From Isoperla grammatica (Eukaryota > Arthropoda > Insecta > Plecoptera > Perlodidae): a stretch of DNA of 64,000 nucleotides. The position numbers were made by a program, and so were the translations under genes. Shown piece by piece: positions 1 through 11,185 of the stretch. Where the stretch lies: NCBI GenBank assembly GCA_945910005.1, contig OX246743.1, positions 44,860,736 through 44,924,735 of the forward strand. Reading direction: 5' to 3'. How positions within the stretch are numbered: position 1 is the first letter of the stretch; each line of letters opens with the position of its first letter. The notes beneath the pieces were generated by a model. It had not been told where the DNA came from. It saw nothing but the letters and a program-made list of their open reading frames with translations, and did not search any database.

Positions 1-1990
1 GAGAATTGGTTTGTTTTCCGTCGTCGCTACAGTTCAACTAAAGTCTGTATACAAACGATCTGTCACTGGGAATTCTTTCAAACAACGACGTTTGTATTGT
101 ATATTGAGTTTTTTTTATGGATTTCTTCAATGGGCCTGTAAACAATTTTTCACTTTAAGTGATGACGTTTCTATGACGTGCAAGCTTTTGAGTGTTACTT
201 TTCTACGTGCTTTATTTGCTTCGTGAATTGTACTGCTACACTACAGAACGCAAAGCTCGCTGAGGATGAAGAATTTTGAAAACCTCACGTTCATATTATG
301 TTTTATTCAATGTCTACACTACAAGACTAACCACAGAAAATAGTCAGATGGTCACACAGAAGTGTCGAAGCTTAGTGTCGTTGCAAGGATTGGTGGGGCT
401 ACTCCCCCCCCCCCCCCCCCCCTATTAACAATCGTATACATGACAAATATATACAATAACGGCATACTACAAGATAACTAATAATAAAGTATAACAACAA
501 TACAAAACAAGTAAATGGAAAATGGCTCAATTTAATAAAAAACTATTCCTGAAGAGAAAAATGTACCGACAAATAATGTTTGCAACAGATTATCGCAGCT
601 ATACGCGTTGTACTGGATAATGTAAAAGAGGAAACGATGAAGCGCTGTTTGGAACCAATCTTGAATTAAGTTGTAAAATGTTTCTAAAACTATGCCTATC
701 ATACAAATAAGATCTACGTACAATATCTCAACACGTGATCGACAGAAATTTCTCCGGGGGTCACCTACCAACTATCCTAGCTGTACGCCGCAGAACGCGA
801 CTTAAATATTCATGTAGGTAGCAAAATGGAACAGTATGTTTTGTGGGGCGTATTTTGGTGGTGGTATATACATATATATAGCTGATATTCTGCGGCAATG
901 CCAGGCATGCATGTGAGCAGGCCATAAACGTTATCAAGATTTCAGATTGTTCGGTCTTGGCCCGACGACTTTACAACTAGTATAATAGTAAATCGGTTAT
1001 GAGGTATACGTAATAGCCTTATCGCAACTAGGTTGGGATGTTTCCAACACAACATTGATCGTTGTGAATATAAGGAGGTTTATACTTTATATCTACTTGA
1101 CTATGAGACAACTTCATATTTTGTTCGCGTATGGTTGGTGTTCCTCTTGACAGGCAAAAACCGCAACATTGACAGGCTATATTGACGACCCAAAAGACTG
1201 AAACTTGCCGAAGTTCAAGAGGAAAGAAATTTAAATAAGAGGGAAACCGCGGGAAATAACGATTTTTGTGTTAAATTTAGGTTCGTAAGACTATAAATAC
1301 TTTTTTTTTTAAACTTGTCTTTTATTAAAACTGGCGACTTCAATACAAAATGTATTTGAAGTAGCACAGCCATTATCATAACAATATTACGGATATATTT
1401 TACACACTATAACCCAAATTGAGCCCGGTTTTATTCATAGTAAAAGAACAAAAGCAGTACTTTCGCACCGTTTTAATATTGGCAACAGTAGTTTCTCTTC
1501 ATAATGAAACCACATAACATCGTTATTCGATAACAACAATGTAACAGTCAAGTTGTAGTGTAGGCTATTGATTTCTTGACGTACCATAAAATACGCTGGT
1601 TTATTCTGTATAATAAATAATAAATTTCGAGTTCCTAGACTAAATTTTGGGACAATAAACAATTCTCGAAACAACGTGTGTTGCGTTTCTGTTCATTTCC
1701 AAACTTGCTGAAGGTCGTAGGAGCCGACACAGCAGACATATTTATTGTCAGTAAAACGTTTAAAGCCAACTTTTTGTCTTTAGGTCCGAATTCACCAAAC
1801 TTAATTAATTTATCTCTGATTTAACAATCTCGGATTGAGAAACAACCATCGTTTCAACATGAACATAACATTGTAACTAAATGCGCGGTGTCGTCAACCA
1901 ATTGTCATGTTTGATCTGCAACGATTCTGAGTCTTGCTAATCTGCATGTAATGAGCACTGTATGTACGAATACGTCACACGCCCACCTCG
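1..1990. other. No gene seen; AT-rich sequence with one poly-C tract
   Basis: Only short random-looking frames occur here, with no recognisable domain and no convincing splice pattern. A run of 19 C lies near 404-422. The stretch may be intergenic, or part of a long intron of the BMP-receptor-like gene whose 5' exons lie at 20-22 kb on the minus strand. Confidence 0.5.
404..422. repeat. Poly-C homopolymer (19 C)
   Basis: Uninterrupted C tract read directly from the sequence. It is one of an unusual number of long C/G tracts in this window. Confidence 0.9.
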
Positions 1991-1995
1991 TAAAA

Positions 1996-2190
1996 ACTCG
2001 TAGGCGCCGCCTTCTCTATAGAGAGCGTCGTCTCCACGCACATGTTTGGGAGGCTGTGAGTGTGTGCATGTGTGACGTGCCAACAGGCTACTCGTAGGCG
2101 CCGCCTTCTCTATAGAGAGCGTCGTCTCCACGCACATGTTTGGGAGGCTGTGAGTGTGTGCATCAGCATGTGTGACGTGCCAACAGGCTA
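1996..2190. repeat. Two-copy tandem duplication of about 94-101 bp
   Basis: A unit starting ACTCGTAGGCGCCGCC begins at 1996 and again at 2090. Both copies include TCTCTATAGAGAGCGTCG, itself an inverted repeat, and end in GTGACGTGCCAACAGGCTA. The second copy has a 7-bp insertion (CAGCATG or equivalent). Near identity suggests a recent duplication. Confidence 0.85.
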
Positions 2191-2526
2191 TTACCCCACG
2201 CCGATAACGCTCTCTAATGGCCCTGCCTGTGCATGGTATATATAACACATGCTACCTTACAAAAAGTGCCCCCATCTAAAGTATATCGACTTCCTTCCTG
2301 TCACTAACGCATTCCTCGTGACCCCAGTGTGTAAGTTTAAAACTTCACCACAAGGTATTATACAATTTGTGTACAAGATCCAAAACTGAGACTAGAATAT
2401 TCATCAAACGGTTTCAGATTAATTCCAATAAGTACGAACGTATACCATTTTCAAAATTGATTCCTCTCAATCTTCAATGACAAAAACAATGCGCAACAAT
2501 GAAAAATAGTTTTCAAATGTTATAGA

Positions 2527-2586
2527 AGAAGATGGAGAGGCTTATCTTCACGTGCAACAGATGATGATGATGATGATGATGATGAT
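2527..2586 (+). mobile_element. Solo 3' tail of a LINE ending in (GAT)n
   Basis: The string AGAAGATGGAGAGGCTTATC followed by a (GAT)n tail matches, on the other strand, the end of the LINE fragment at 15.46-15.81 kb. About 23 bp present in that copy are missing here. The match and the microsatellite tail indicate a very short 5'-truncated insertion of the same family. Confidence 0.6.
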
Positions 2587-2589
2587 ATG

Positions 2590-3325
2590 TCAAAGAAAAT
2601 TTGTCATTGCAGATTTAGAGGACCGTGACCCCCAACTCTATCTAAGAGTTCTAGATCAATTTTGAAAATGGTCTATTGCAACATTTGTGCTGTTATAACC
2701 GTTGATTTCGAATAAGAGGGCTGCGACGACACTTGTCGGACAATTTCATTGTTGTGTCTTTCTTTGATTGGCGCACATTCAATCTGTTTTTGTATACGAA
2801 ACGTTTGCAACGGTACCATGCAGGCAGGCGGTGCGGCAGCAAGTTCATTGTTCAATTGAAGCAAGGTCACACGGGTGGGTACTTGGTAGCCGTAATGAGG
2901 GTGATTACACCCACACGCCCCGCACGCCGCTCTAAGGTGATTGGACGCTCGATACGGACGACTTGCTAAGCTCTCTGCATGGTCGGTCGGTGGCACGTGG
3001 GTTAATTGCACATCTCTTTCCGGCAAACAGTTCTGACCTACTTGGAAGGCGAGCAGCGTGTTCTCGGGGCTTTTTCAGATTTACAGAATAAGTCAAAGAT
3101 GGCGTTATCCGACGTTTGTTTGAAAACTATTAAAAAGGTAAACACTATGATGCGTCTGAAAAGTGACAATAATTCAAATCCCCCCCCCCCCCCCCTTGAG
3201 ACTGAACACAATCCCCCAAAAAGCGTATGACCTTGTCAACTATGGGATTAGAAAAAGGTGACATTGGATGACTTTGGATTCATGACTTGGGGACGATGAC
3301 TCTGGGGTTATATACACACAACGCG
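2590..3325. other. No gene seen
   Basis: Overlapping short frames on both strands (2673-3026 minus, 2733-3230 plus) show no recognisable domain and overlap each other, so I do not call them. A 16-C tract lies at 3180-3195. Confidence 0.4.
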
Positions 3326-3493
3326 GCACCTACGTGGGACGAGGAGGCACCTGTGTGGGACGAGGAGGCACCTGCGTGGGACGAGGTGGCACCTGTGTGG
3401 GACGAGACGCCACCTGCATGGGACGAGGAGGCACCCACGTGGGACGAGACGCCACCTGCGTGGGACGAGGTGGCACCCGCGTGGGACGAGACG
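3326..3493. repeat. 21-bp minisatellite, about 8 copies, open in several frames
   Basis: Unit GCACC(T/C)(A/G)CGTGGGACGAGGAG with point variants, eight copies. On the plus strand one frame reads as a seven-residue repeat of the type WDEEAPx within a 129-codon frame from 3287. Because 21 is a multiple of three, open frames are expected without coding function. I see no splice signals or homology, so this is called a minisatellite; a low-complexity coding exon cannot be excluded. Confidence 0.8.
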
Positions 3494-3839
3494 GCGCCGA
3501 CAAGTTCGAGGGTGTTGGTGTGCGAGCGCGGCGTCTTCACGCGAGGGTACCTTGACGACGTTGACGACGTCAGCAATGACGTCACGGATTGGAGGAGATA
3601 TTTGTATTTTATTATCGACAATTTATTTCCCATTCACAATAAAGGGGGCTTGGCAGACGAGCACAGCAGCTTCTAGCACAGGAGGGACCACCAATGTGAC
3701 CCGTGACTCTCAGAGGTACCCTACATGAAAATAGCACATACATTTACAATCTTAAATTAAATTTGAAAAGGCATGGACAATAATGTGGTTTTAGTAAAAA
3801 AAAAAAACATTGCTTTTTGAACCACTGCATCCTTGACTA

Positions 3840-3895
3840 AAACAGGATTCGAACCCGAAACGCAGGCGGTTTACACGAAAATGACATGATAAAAC
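3840..3895 (-). mobile_element. tRNA-related B-box sequence (SINE fragment)
   Basis: On the minus strand the sequence contains GGGTTCGAATCC, an RNA polymerase III B box as in a tRNA T arm. No complete cloverleaf can be drawn around it, so I read it as a decayed tRNA-derived SINE head rather than a tRNA gene. Confidence 0.4.
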
Positions 3896-4134
3896 GTCAT
3901 CATGTCAAATTGATTTCATGGAAAATGAGAAAAAAACATTTTTCTCGATTATGTTTGTTTATTCTTTATTACTATTATTACTGCTATAATAATAACGTTC
4001 CGTTTCACCTCTGACATCTATAGAGCCACGCTCGCTATATCGGTTTCCGGGTCAAATATCGCGCATTAAATATGCACCAGAAATACACCATTAATTCACA
4101 CGCTGCCTGTCTATTATAGGCCGGCATGCGACAC

Positions 4135-4160
4135 GAACAAACAAACAAACAAACAAACAA
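4135..4160. repeat. (ACAA)n microsatellite
   Basis: About six tandem copies of a tetranucleotide read directly, just upstream of the large minisatellites. Confidence 0.9.
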
Positions 4161-4288
4161 GCTCGGGGCATTCAAGTGCACCGAGCCGCTCAAGTAAGAC
4201 GGACGTGGGGGTGAATGTGTGTATTTGTCTAGTCGCGAGGAGACGGATCAATATGTGTGGGGGAATCAACCCCCATGGGCTTACATTT

Positions 4289-5385
4289 CATTCACAACAC
4301 TTGCGCGTGTCCCACTCAGACGTCATTCACAACACTTGCGCGTGTCCCACTCAGACGTCATTCACAACACTTGCGCGTGTCCCGCTCCTCCATTCACAAC
4401 ACTTGCGCGTGTCCCGCTCCTCCATTCACAACACTTGCGCGTGTCTCACTCGGACGTCATTCACAACACTTGCGCGTGTCCCACTCCATTCACAACACTT
4501 GCGCGTGTCCACTCCATTCACAACACTTGCGCGTGTCCCACTCCTCCGTTCACAACACTTGCGCGTGTCCCACTCGGACGTCATTCACAACACTTGCGCG
4601 TGTCCCGCTCCTCCATTCACAACACTTGCGCGTGTCCCACTCAGACGTCATTCACAACACTTGCGCGTGTCCCGCTCAGACGTCATTCACAACACTTGCG
4701 CGTGTCCCGCTCAGACGTCATTCACAACACTTGCGCGTGTCCCGCTCAGACGTCATTCACAACACTTGCGCGTGTCCCGCTCAGACGTCATTCACAACAC
4801 TTGCGCGTGTCCCGCTCAGACGTCATTCACAACACTTGCGCGTGTCCCGCTCAGACGTCATTCACAACACTTGCGCGTGTCCCACTCAGACGTCATTCAC
4901 AACACTTGCGCGTGTCCCGCTCAGACGTCATTCACAACACTTGCGCGTGTCCCGCTCAGACGTCATTCACAACACTTGCGCGTGTCCCGCTCAGACGTCA
5001 TTCACAACACTTGCGCGTGTCCCGCTCCTTCATTCACAACACTTGCGCGTGTCCCGCTCGGACGTCATTCACAACACTTGCGCGTGTCCCGCTCCTTCAT
5101 TCACAACACTTGCGCGTGTCCCGCTCGGACGTCATTCACAACACTTGCGCGTGTCCCACTCCATTCACAACACTTGCGCGTGTCCCGCTCCTCCATTCAC
5201 AACACTTGCGCGTGTCCCACTCGGACGTCATTCACAACACTTGCGCGTGTCCCGCTCCTCCATTCACAACACTTGCGCGTGTCCCACTCGGACGTCATTC
5301 ACAACACTTGCGCGTGTCCCACTCAGACGTCATTCACAACACTTGCGCGTGTCCCACTCGGACGCGCCGCTCCATTCACAAAGTA
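4289..5385. repeat. Minisatellite A: about 32 copies of a 31-35-bp unit
   Basis: Every unit has the invariant core CATTCACAACACTTGCGCGT followed by GTCCC(A/G)CTC and a variable linker: AGACGT or GGACGT, CCT- or CTT-type, or none. Where the linker is (A/G)GACGT, the junction with the next unit makes GACGTCATTC, containing a CRE/ATF-like ACGTCA core. Three long plus-strand frames of about 390 codons cross the array only because the unit lacks stops; they have no other homology. Interspersed linker types suggest unequal exchange. Confidence 0.95.
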
Positions 5386-5479
5386 AGATGATGGGGATCG
5401 TGTGCATTGTTCATTGCTGTGTTGCACAAGTACTATAAACAGTTCGCATGTAGTCGGACGCTGGAGTGTTTGTTTAACT

Positions 5480-6610
5480 GATTCCGTACATGCGAACTAA
5501 CTCAGTACAACATTTCCGTACATGCGAACTAAAGAATACAACGTTTCCGTACATGCGAACTAACGTTTCCGTACATGGGAAATAAAAATACAACGTTTCC
5601 GTACATGCGAACTAAAGAATACAACGTTTCCGTACATGCGAACTAAAGAATACAACGTTTCCGTACATGCGAACTAAAGAATACAACGTTTCCGTACATG
5701 CGAACTAAAGAATACAACGTTTCCGTACATGCTAACTAAAGAAGACAACCGTTCCGTACATGTCAACTAAAGAATACAACGTTGCCGTACATGCGAACTA
5801 AAGAAGACAACATTTCCGTACATGCGAACTAAAGAATACAACGTTTCCGTACATGCTAACTAAAGAAGACAACATTTCCGTACATGTCAACTAAAGAATA
5901 CAACGTTGCCGTACATGCGAACTAAAGAATACAACGTTTCCGTACATGCGAACTAAAGAATACAACATTTCCGTACATGCGAACTAAAGAATACAACGTT
6001 GCCGTACATGCGAAGTAAAGAATACAACATTTCCGTACATGCGAACTAAAGAATACAACCACAGATTAGTTGTCTGTGATACAACGTTGCCGTACATGCG
6101 AACTAAAGAATACAACCACAGATTAGTTGTCTGTGATACAACGTTGCCGTACATGCGAACTAAAGAATACAACCACAGATTAGTTGGCTGTGATACAACG
6201 TTGCCGTACATGCGAACTAAAGAATACAACCACAGATTAGTTGGCTGTGATACAACGTTGCCGTACATGCGAACTAAAGAATACAACCACAGATTAGTTG
6301 GCTGTGATACAACGTTGCCGTACATGCGAACTAAAGAATACAACCACAGATTAGTTGGCTGTGATACAACGTTGCCGTACATGCGAACTAAAGAATACAA
6401 CCACAGATTAGTTGGCTGTGATACAACGTTGCCGTACATGCGAACTAAAGAATACAACCACAGATTAGTTGTCTGTGATACAACGTTGCCGTACATGCGA
6501 ACTAAAGAATACAACCACAGATTAGTTGTCTGTGATACAACGTTGCCGTACATGCGAACTAAAGAATACAATGTTTCCGTACATGCGAACTAACTCAATA
6601 CAACGTTTCC
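5480..6610. repeat. Minisatellite B: 31-bp unit with a 57-bp derivative
   Basis: The basic 31-bp unit is GAACTAAAGAATACAACG followed by TTTCCGTACATGC. Roughly the first half (5480-6030) is made of 31-bp units with scattered variants (TTTCC/TTGCC, GCGAAC/GCTAAC/GTCAAC). The second half is made of a 57-bp form, listed separately. It begins about 100 bp after minisatellite A but shares no core with it. Confidence 0.95.
6032..6560. repeat. 57-bp higher-order part of minisatellite B, 9 copies with a hairpin insert
   Basis: Each 57-bp unit is one 31-bp unit plus a 26-bp insert containing CACAGATTAGTTGTCTGTG, which can pair as CACAGA/TCTGTG around a short loop. The middle five copies carry GGCTGTG instead of GTCTGTG, shortening the stem to CACAG/CTGTG. 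Since 57 is a multiple of 3, the array is open in frames on both strands (MRTKEYNHRLV-type translation). These frames are not convincing genes. Confidence 0.9.
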
Positions 6611-6744
6611 GTATAAGCGAACTAAACAAAACTGACATTCTCGCGCGACGGAAACAACTGTCACTTCTGCCTGACAGCAACTGGTCTTGTATTCACATTT
6701 CATAAGACAGTGTTATTAAGTAAGTAATTAATTAATAACTCAAG

Positions 6745-6890
6745 CCGGCGCGCGGGCACGCCCATATTTAATTAATACGCCACGTGGCACGGCACGCCGT
6801 ATGGCACAGCACGTCATGTGGCACAGCACGCCGTGTGGCACGGCACGGCACGTCATGTGGCAGGCCACGTCAGGCGACGTCACTGTACGA
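6745..6890. repeat. Short GC-rich direct repeats (GGCACGGCACGCC / CACGTCATGTGGCA)
   Basis: Several imperfect copies of GGCACAGCACG(C/T)C(G/A)TGTGGCA follow each other over about 110 bp. The strand is GC-rich compared with its AT-rich surroundings. No function is recognised. Confidence 0.7.
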
Positions 6891-7229
6891 AACATTCGAT
6901 TTCAGGGAATAATATCTCAATGTGCTGAGACTTCTCGATAAAAAAGTATTAATCCGATAATTCTTGCAGAATCTACTGTTACATTACTATCTATATAAAT
7001 TATACGGTATACCAATCAAGCAATTAGCCAAGAAGCAAGTACATTATAATATCACTGGCAGGCATATATTACAATAATATAAGATATTGGGTGATTTCGA
7101 TAATAATTTGAAAACAAATTTTGATTATGCTATTTGAGCTTTACGAGGCGTATTTTGGCATATTTTGGCAACAATACTAATTAAGACGATCAGTGATATG
7201 AAAACGAAAAACCCCACATGACACCCATG

Positions 7230-7310
7230 ACCAAGCCGGGAATCGAACCTGGAACGTAGGAACCGTGATGTCTAATTCCTGTCAAGAGTACAATTTGTTC
7301 ATAATTGTAT
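7230..7310 (-). mobile_element. tRNA-related B-box sequence (SINE head)
   Basis: On the minus strand CCAGGTTCGATTCCCGG gives a T-arm-like stem with one mismatch and a perfect B box. Acceptor and anticodon stems cannot be completed, so a tRNA-derived SINE fragment is more likely than a tRNA gene. Confidence 0.45.
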
Positions 7311-7369
7311 AGTTTTACTTTAACCCTACAATCCACACTCGACGCTTTTCGTAATGACTAATGAAACTT

Positions 7370-7555
7370 CCCTGTCTGGGTCCGGGGTAGAATTTGACTC
7401 ACGGGTGTATATATATATAACTCTGCCAGTCGTAAGAGGCGAGAATATGAGGTCCCTGCCCTCCACTGAATATTAGTTCTCTTACTTGTCCGCTGTTCCT
7501 GACAAAACATGATCTAATTGTCGTGTACGCCGTTAAACACCAAATAATCAATTAG
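7370..7555 (-). mobile_element. Short interspersed repeat (CGTCGTTAAACACC family)
   Basis: It shares GCCAGTCGTAAGAGGCGA and a GTTAAACACCAAATAATC end with repeats at 12.2, 13.1 and 13.8 kb, in minus orientation relative to those at 12.2 and 13.1. Homologous but diverged copies at scattered sites indicate a SINE-like family. Confidence 0.6.
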
Positions 7556-8650
7556 TACAGAGACTTTTTAACAATTGAGCAAATGAGATTGATAACATGA
7601 AGTATTATACACTTGCGTGTCACATTTCTCATGAAACAACAGTTTAACAATTTCATCAACTCTCGCATATATACACATAAAACGTTTTCTTACCTGAAGA
7701 AAATCTAATTAAATTCCAAACAGCTTAGTCAGGCAATAGCACAACACAACAGCACTTCACAATCAATTAGCGTTATGTCCGCAGTGAGTAAAGCAGTCGT
7801 TCGTTCCTCATGAAAACCAGCAAACAGCTCAGTCGCAAGCCAGCACCCAACTGCACAATTACCCCTTAGGACGGACGGGGCCGAAAAGCACGCCACCCTT
7901 GTGCCATGGCTACCGGGCACGCTACCGCGACACGCAACGCACCCTTACAGGCGCCGGATTGACATTCTCGTGTTCGATATACTTCTCGACATCAGGCACG
8001 AAACATGAAAACTCAATAACTACCATTAATATCAAACGAACTTGCGACGCTTTGAAAGTTTTTAAGATCGAGTGTTCGAGGGCCATGTGATCGTGTTCGA
8101 CGCGCGCGTACATCGCGACACTTCCAACGCACGCACGCACGCAATGCGGACATGCATTTAGTTGTATCGTAAACGTGCGTGAGAGTTTCTCCTTCTTTGC
8201 GTAGTGGGCCTAATGCTTTCAAGCCGGACAGCCCTCAGATACGATCGGTTGATATCTACTCTATGATAAACCAACATTCTTACAAACAACATTTCAGGAA
8301 ATGTCATGAATATTTAATGATGGATAAAACGATTTCTTTTCGTTTCTTCTGAGTTACGAGAAGAAATATACCTCAATTCTTGGAACTGTTATTCTGTATA
8401 AGACTATGACGGTATTGAAGTACTTGTTTATATTCAATACAGATAATTGCTCTGACATACATTCGTTGGAGTTTACTGTGCGAATGATTCACATTCTGTC
8501 TTGTTTTAGTCGATATGCACGTGCATGTCGACATTAGTAACATATTAGCTAATGATTATATACTGAAAGATATGTCTGTAGCCTACATGTATTCAGGACG
8601 ATGAGGGGGGGGGGGGGGGAAGGGGGTATGAAGCTATAGGACAATATGGC
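7556..8650. other. No gene seen
   Basis: Short overlapping frames at 7729-8222 on both strands show no known domain. One of them contains GCW and CC residues reminiscent of a TGF-beta receptor ectodomain, but it is rejected (see rejected list). A (CACG)n-like run lies near 8130 and a G-rich tract near 8605-8620. Confidence 0.45.
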
Positions 8651-8654
8651 TAAA

Positions 8655-8750
8655 AATATTATATACAGGATTCGAACCCACGTCTCTGCGTGGCGTATAT
8701 ATAGTTAGGGTCTGCGCCCCACAGAATGAGCCACCGCAGTCGGCTTTTTC
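8655..8750 (-). mobile_element. tRNA-derived SINE head with A and B boxes
   Basis: Read on the minus strand, TGGCTCATTCTG fits a Pol III A box and GGGTTCGAATCC is a perfect B box about 50 bp downstream, the usual tRNA spacing. The stems do not close into a functional tRNA and sequence similar in kind recurs at 61.4 kb, so I call a SINE head. Confidence 0.5.
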
Positions 8751-9170
8751 CATTCATTTGTTCTCTTTTGACTACTCCTTCATATGCCAACATATCTAGA
8801 AGAAGGAAAATCATCAAGAATCACCAATCATCACGAAGGAAAGGCAGACGAAAGGATCCTTACAGCTTTTAAGTATCTGAGGATGCGTTGGGAGTTGAAT
8901 GGAAGGTCCTGCTCTGTGCTATTGCTATGGTGCCCTTACATAACAGTTGGTTACATTACCGGGCACGAGATCATCGCAACAATTAATCATAGCCCGTTCC
9001 TTATCAAAAAACACTATTTTTCACTTTTATATAAAGAGTCACGCGCCAAATCATTTCACAAATCTTGGCCCATTAATATCCAGAAAAATTAATTCTCGCG
9101 CGATAAAGAAAATCCATCAGCGAGAGAGCTGTTTGTTGCCACCACGTAATGTGCCAAGCGGCCACTGTCG

Positions 9171-9193
9171 CCCCCCCCCCCCCCCCCCCCCCC
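9171..9193. repeat. Poly-C homopolymer (23 C)
   Basis: Longest uninterrupted C tract in the window, read directly. Confidence 0.9.
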
Positions 9194-10567
9194 AGCGGTC
9201 TAATCTAAATATGAAACCAGTGAGTGAAAAGCAGCAAGAACAGAACATGCTTTGCTATGAAAAGTTACGTCGCATTTTAGAAGGCGAATGGCGCCACGAG
9301 TCCCCCCCCCACATTCTAGTGGTCGACAGATCTTTATCGTGCTACGAGCATCTTGTGTTGACGTTTCAGAACACGTTTCGTTTTATTGGAGTACGCTCGA
9401 CGCTTGCCACTCTATTTTGGCGGGAAAACGGGACAATACCTCAAATAACACTTTCACCAAATGAACAGTTAATCCCCGCTATCATTATCATAAGAAATCA
9501 AATATAGTTACTTACAGGAAGTTAAATTGTTGATTTTGAACATTTTGAATTTGCATTTAAATCTAAATTGATCCTTGCAATGAATATATATATATTGTGT
9601 GGGCGTTACTCGCTATGTGTTTGTTTTGTCTGGAGTGCAGGCAGGCGTACAGTACGCGCATACGATTACGCCGTGACCCCGACCCCGGTAGCAGATCAAG
9701 TGGGCTATAGATAAGCGCACTGTTGCACAGTAGACTGCAACCTGGAGGTCGGTACAAACTAAGACATATTTCTGTGTGGTGCATTCATTGAAGTCTTGGC
9801 AACTACGTTCAATACTTGACTCGAGTAGAATACACACGGAATAGCGACGGAATACTCATCGTTCTCATTCTACTAAAACATATTTTCATTTTTTATTCAA
9901 GATTCATCAAATTTAGCTGAAAATATCACGTTATAGGCCTTATAGAATATTGTCTTGAATAAAACAACGTAATGTCACGTCACATTTGTTTCCAAATTCG
10001 AAGCCGCGCATCCTCTCTACCAATTATACAGCAAAAGCATCATTAGATTGATTAAATTTGATTAGATAGTTGGGAAAAGAACCGCGCTTTCTGGTGCGAC
10101 TATAGTAAATTAGAAAAAGAACGCGTGCAATAGTTTAAATAGTCCGTCACATCGAGGCTAACGCCGTAATTACCTACTTGTTGTGTATACTGCACGTTAC
10201 GCGTATACAGTACACACAACAGAAGAAGCATTTCCCTCGCTCAAACGTCTTTGATTGTTTACACATTGCAAGGAATTGGCACTTCTTTAAACGTCCATTT
10301 TAAAACTGTACGTGTTGAGCTTGCGAGTAATTTGTTAACAAAATACGCGTCCCACCCAACATGTCGTCTTCGATATATTTTATCGTTTCAAGTTGTGCAA
10401 AACAAATATACCCTTCATTTATACAGGTAACGTATTGGTGAAGCCTGATAATGGTATTTAGCGCGCTTGCATCTGGTGCAATAGAACCAAATACCAATTA
10501 TATCCTCAAAAACTTTGCTGAAATTTAGAAAATAAAAAAAAAAGTTTACCCGAGCCTCTGAATTGTG

Positions 10568-10586
10568 CCCCCCCCCCCCCCCCCCC
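10568..10586. repeat. Poly-C homopolymer (19 C)
   Basis: Uninterrupted C tract, followed by GCCCC. Confidence 0.9.
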
Positions 10587-11038
10587 GCCCCTAATATATT
10601 GCAGGCAACGCCACTGGCGCTGCAATAACAACCTCTTATATGCGCATTGATAATATTGTAAACAATAAAAGTATATTATTCAAAAACTGAGAGCTATAAT
10701 TTGTTTTCTTGTCGACAGAACGCATCTATAGAGTCTATTTTGAGCGCTGGGCATTCGTTTCAACGGAGGTGGTCTCAAAACTGCAGACGGGGTCCTCTGT
10801 CATAAACTTGAAACAAACCTCTCAGCGAGTAAACGTCCGGAACGAGAATCCCTGTCAACGCCGATATTACATATTAATAGACTCGCGTGACGAATGGGGG
10901 GGTTCATAGGGAAAGAATATACGGACACTGTCAAATATAACACTGTCCGTGGCGTACGCATGAGTATTCTAGAGCATAGGTAATCTCGGTACAACCTTAG
11001 GGTGTGATCAAACAAAGACAATCCGATCTGAATTATAC

Positions 11039-11185
11039 TTAGACCCGGTTTTTCAATCGGTCATTAACGGGGCCGTTAGCTGACGGTCCGTTATCTACAT
11101 AGGGTTTGCTGGGTTACAGATTACGGACCGTCAGCTTACGGTCACGTTAAGGACCCGTTAACGGATTGATAAACCGGGCCTTAGG
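11039..11185. mobile_element. Foldback MITE of about 145 bp
   Basis: The two halves are inverted copies. The left arm has ACCCGGTTTTTCAATCGGT and GGCCGTTAGCTGACGGTCCG; the right arm has ACGGACCGTCAGCTTACGG and GATTGATAAACCGGG. CTTAG occurs at both outer edges and may be a target duplication. There is no coding capacity. This is typical of a small non-autonomous DNA transposon. Confidence 0.7.

Larger units (their letters stand above)
8751..11035. other. No gene seen; poly-C tracts
   Basis: The longest frame (8947-9507 plus) crosses a 23-C tract that generates a proline run and has no homology I recognise. Further poly-C lies at 10568-10586. No splice-flanked conserved segment is visible. Confidence 0.45.

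Noticed and set aside
4205..5438. Three plus-strand frames of about 390 codons
   Set aside because: They translate minisatellite A in three registers with the same three peptides; the frames exist because the unit lacks stops. No homology, no splice context.
5984..6593. Long frames on both strands with 19-residue repeats
   Set aside because: They are translations of the 57-bp minisatellite in opposite directions; open frames follow from the unit length being a multiple of three.
4289..6610. CRISPR-like array of 31-35-bp repeats
   Set aside because: There are no unique spacers; units are directly adjacent and the context is animal nuclear DNA with spliced genes.
7729..7920. Candidate next exon of the BMP-receptor-like gene (contains GCW and CC)
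   Set aside because: No acceptor is in the right phase before GCW, the expected cysteines between are missing, and the frame runs into a stop.
8655..8750. Functional tRNA gene on the minus strand
   Set aside because: A and B boxes are present but acceptor and anticodon stems do not close; the same applies at 3840, 7230, 61340 and 62480.
8947..9507. 186-codon plus-strand frame
   Set aside because: Crosses a 23-C tract that makes a proline run; no domain, no splice context, and the frame depends on the tract length.
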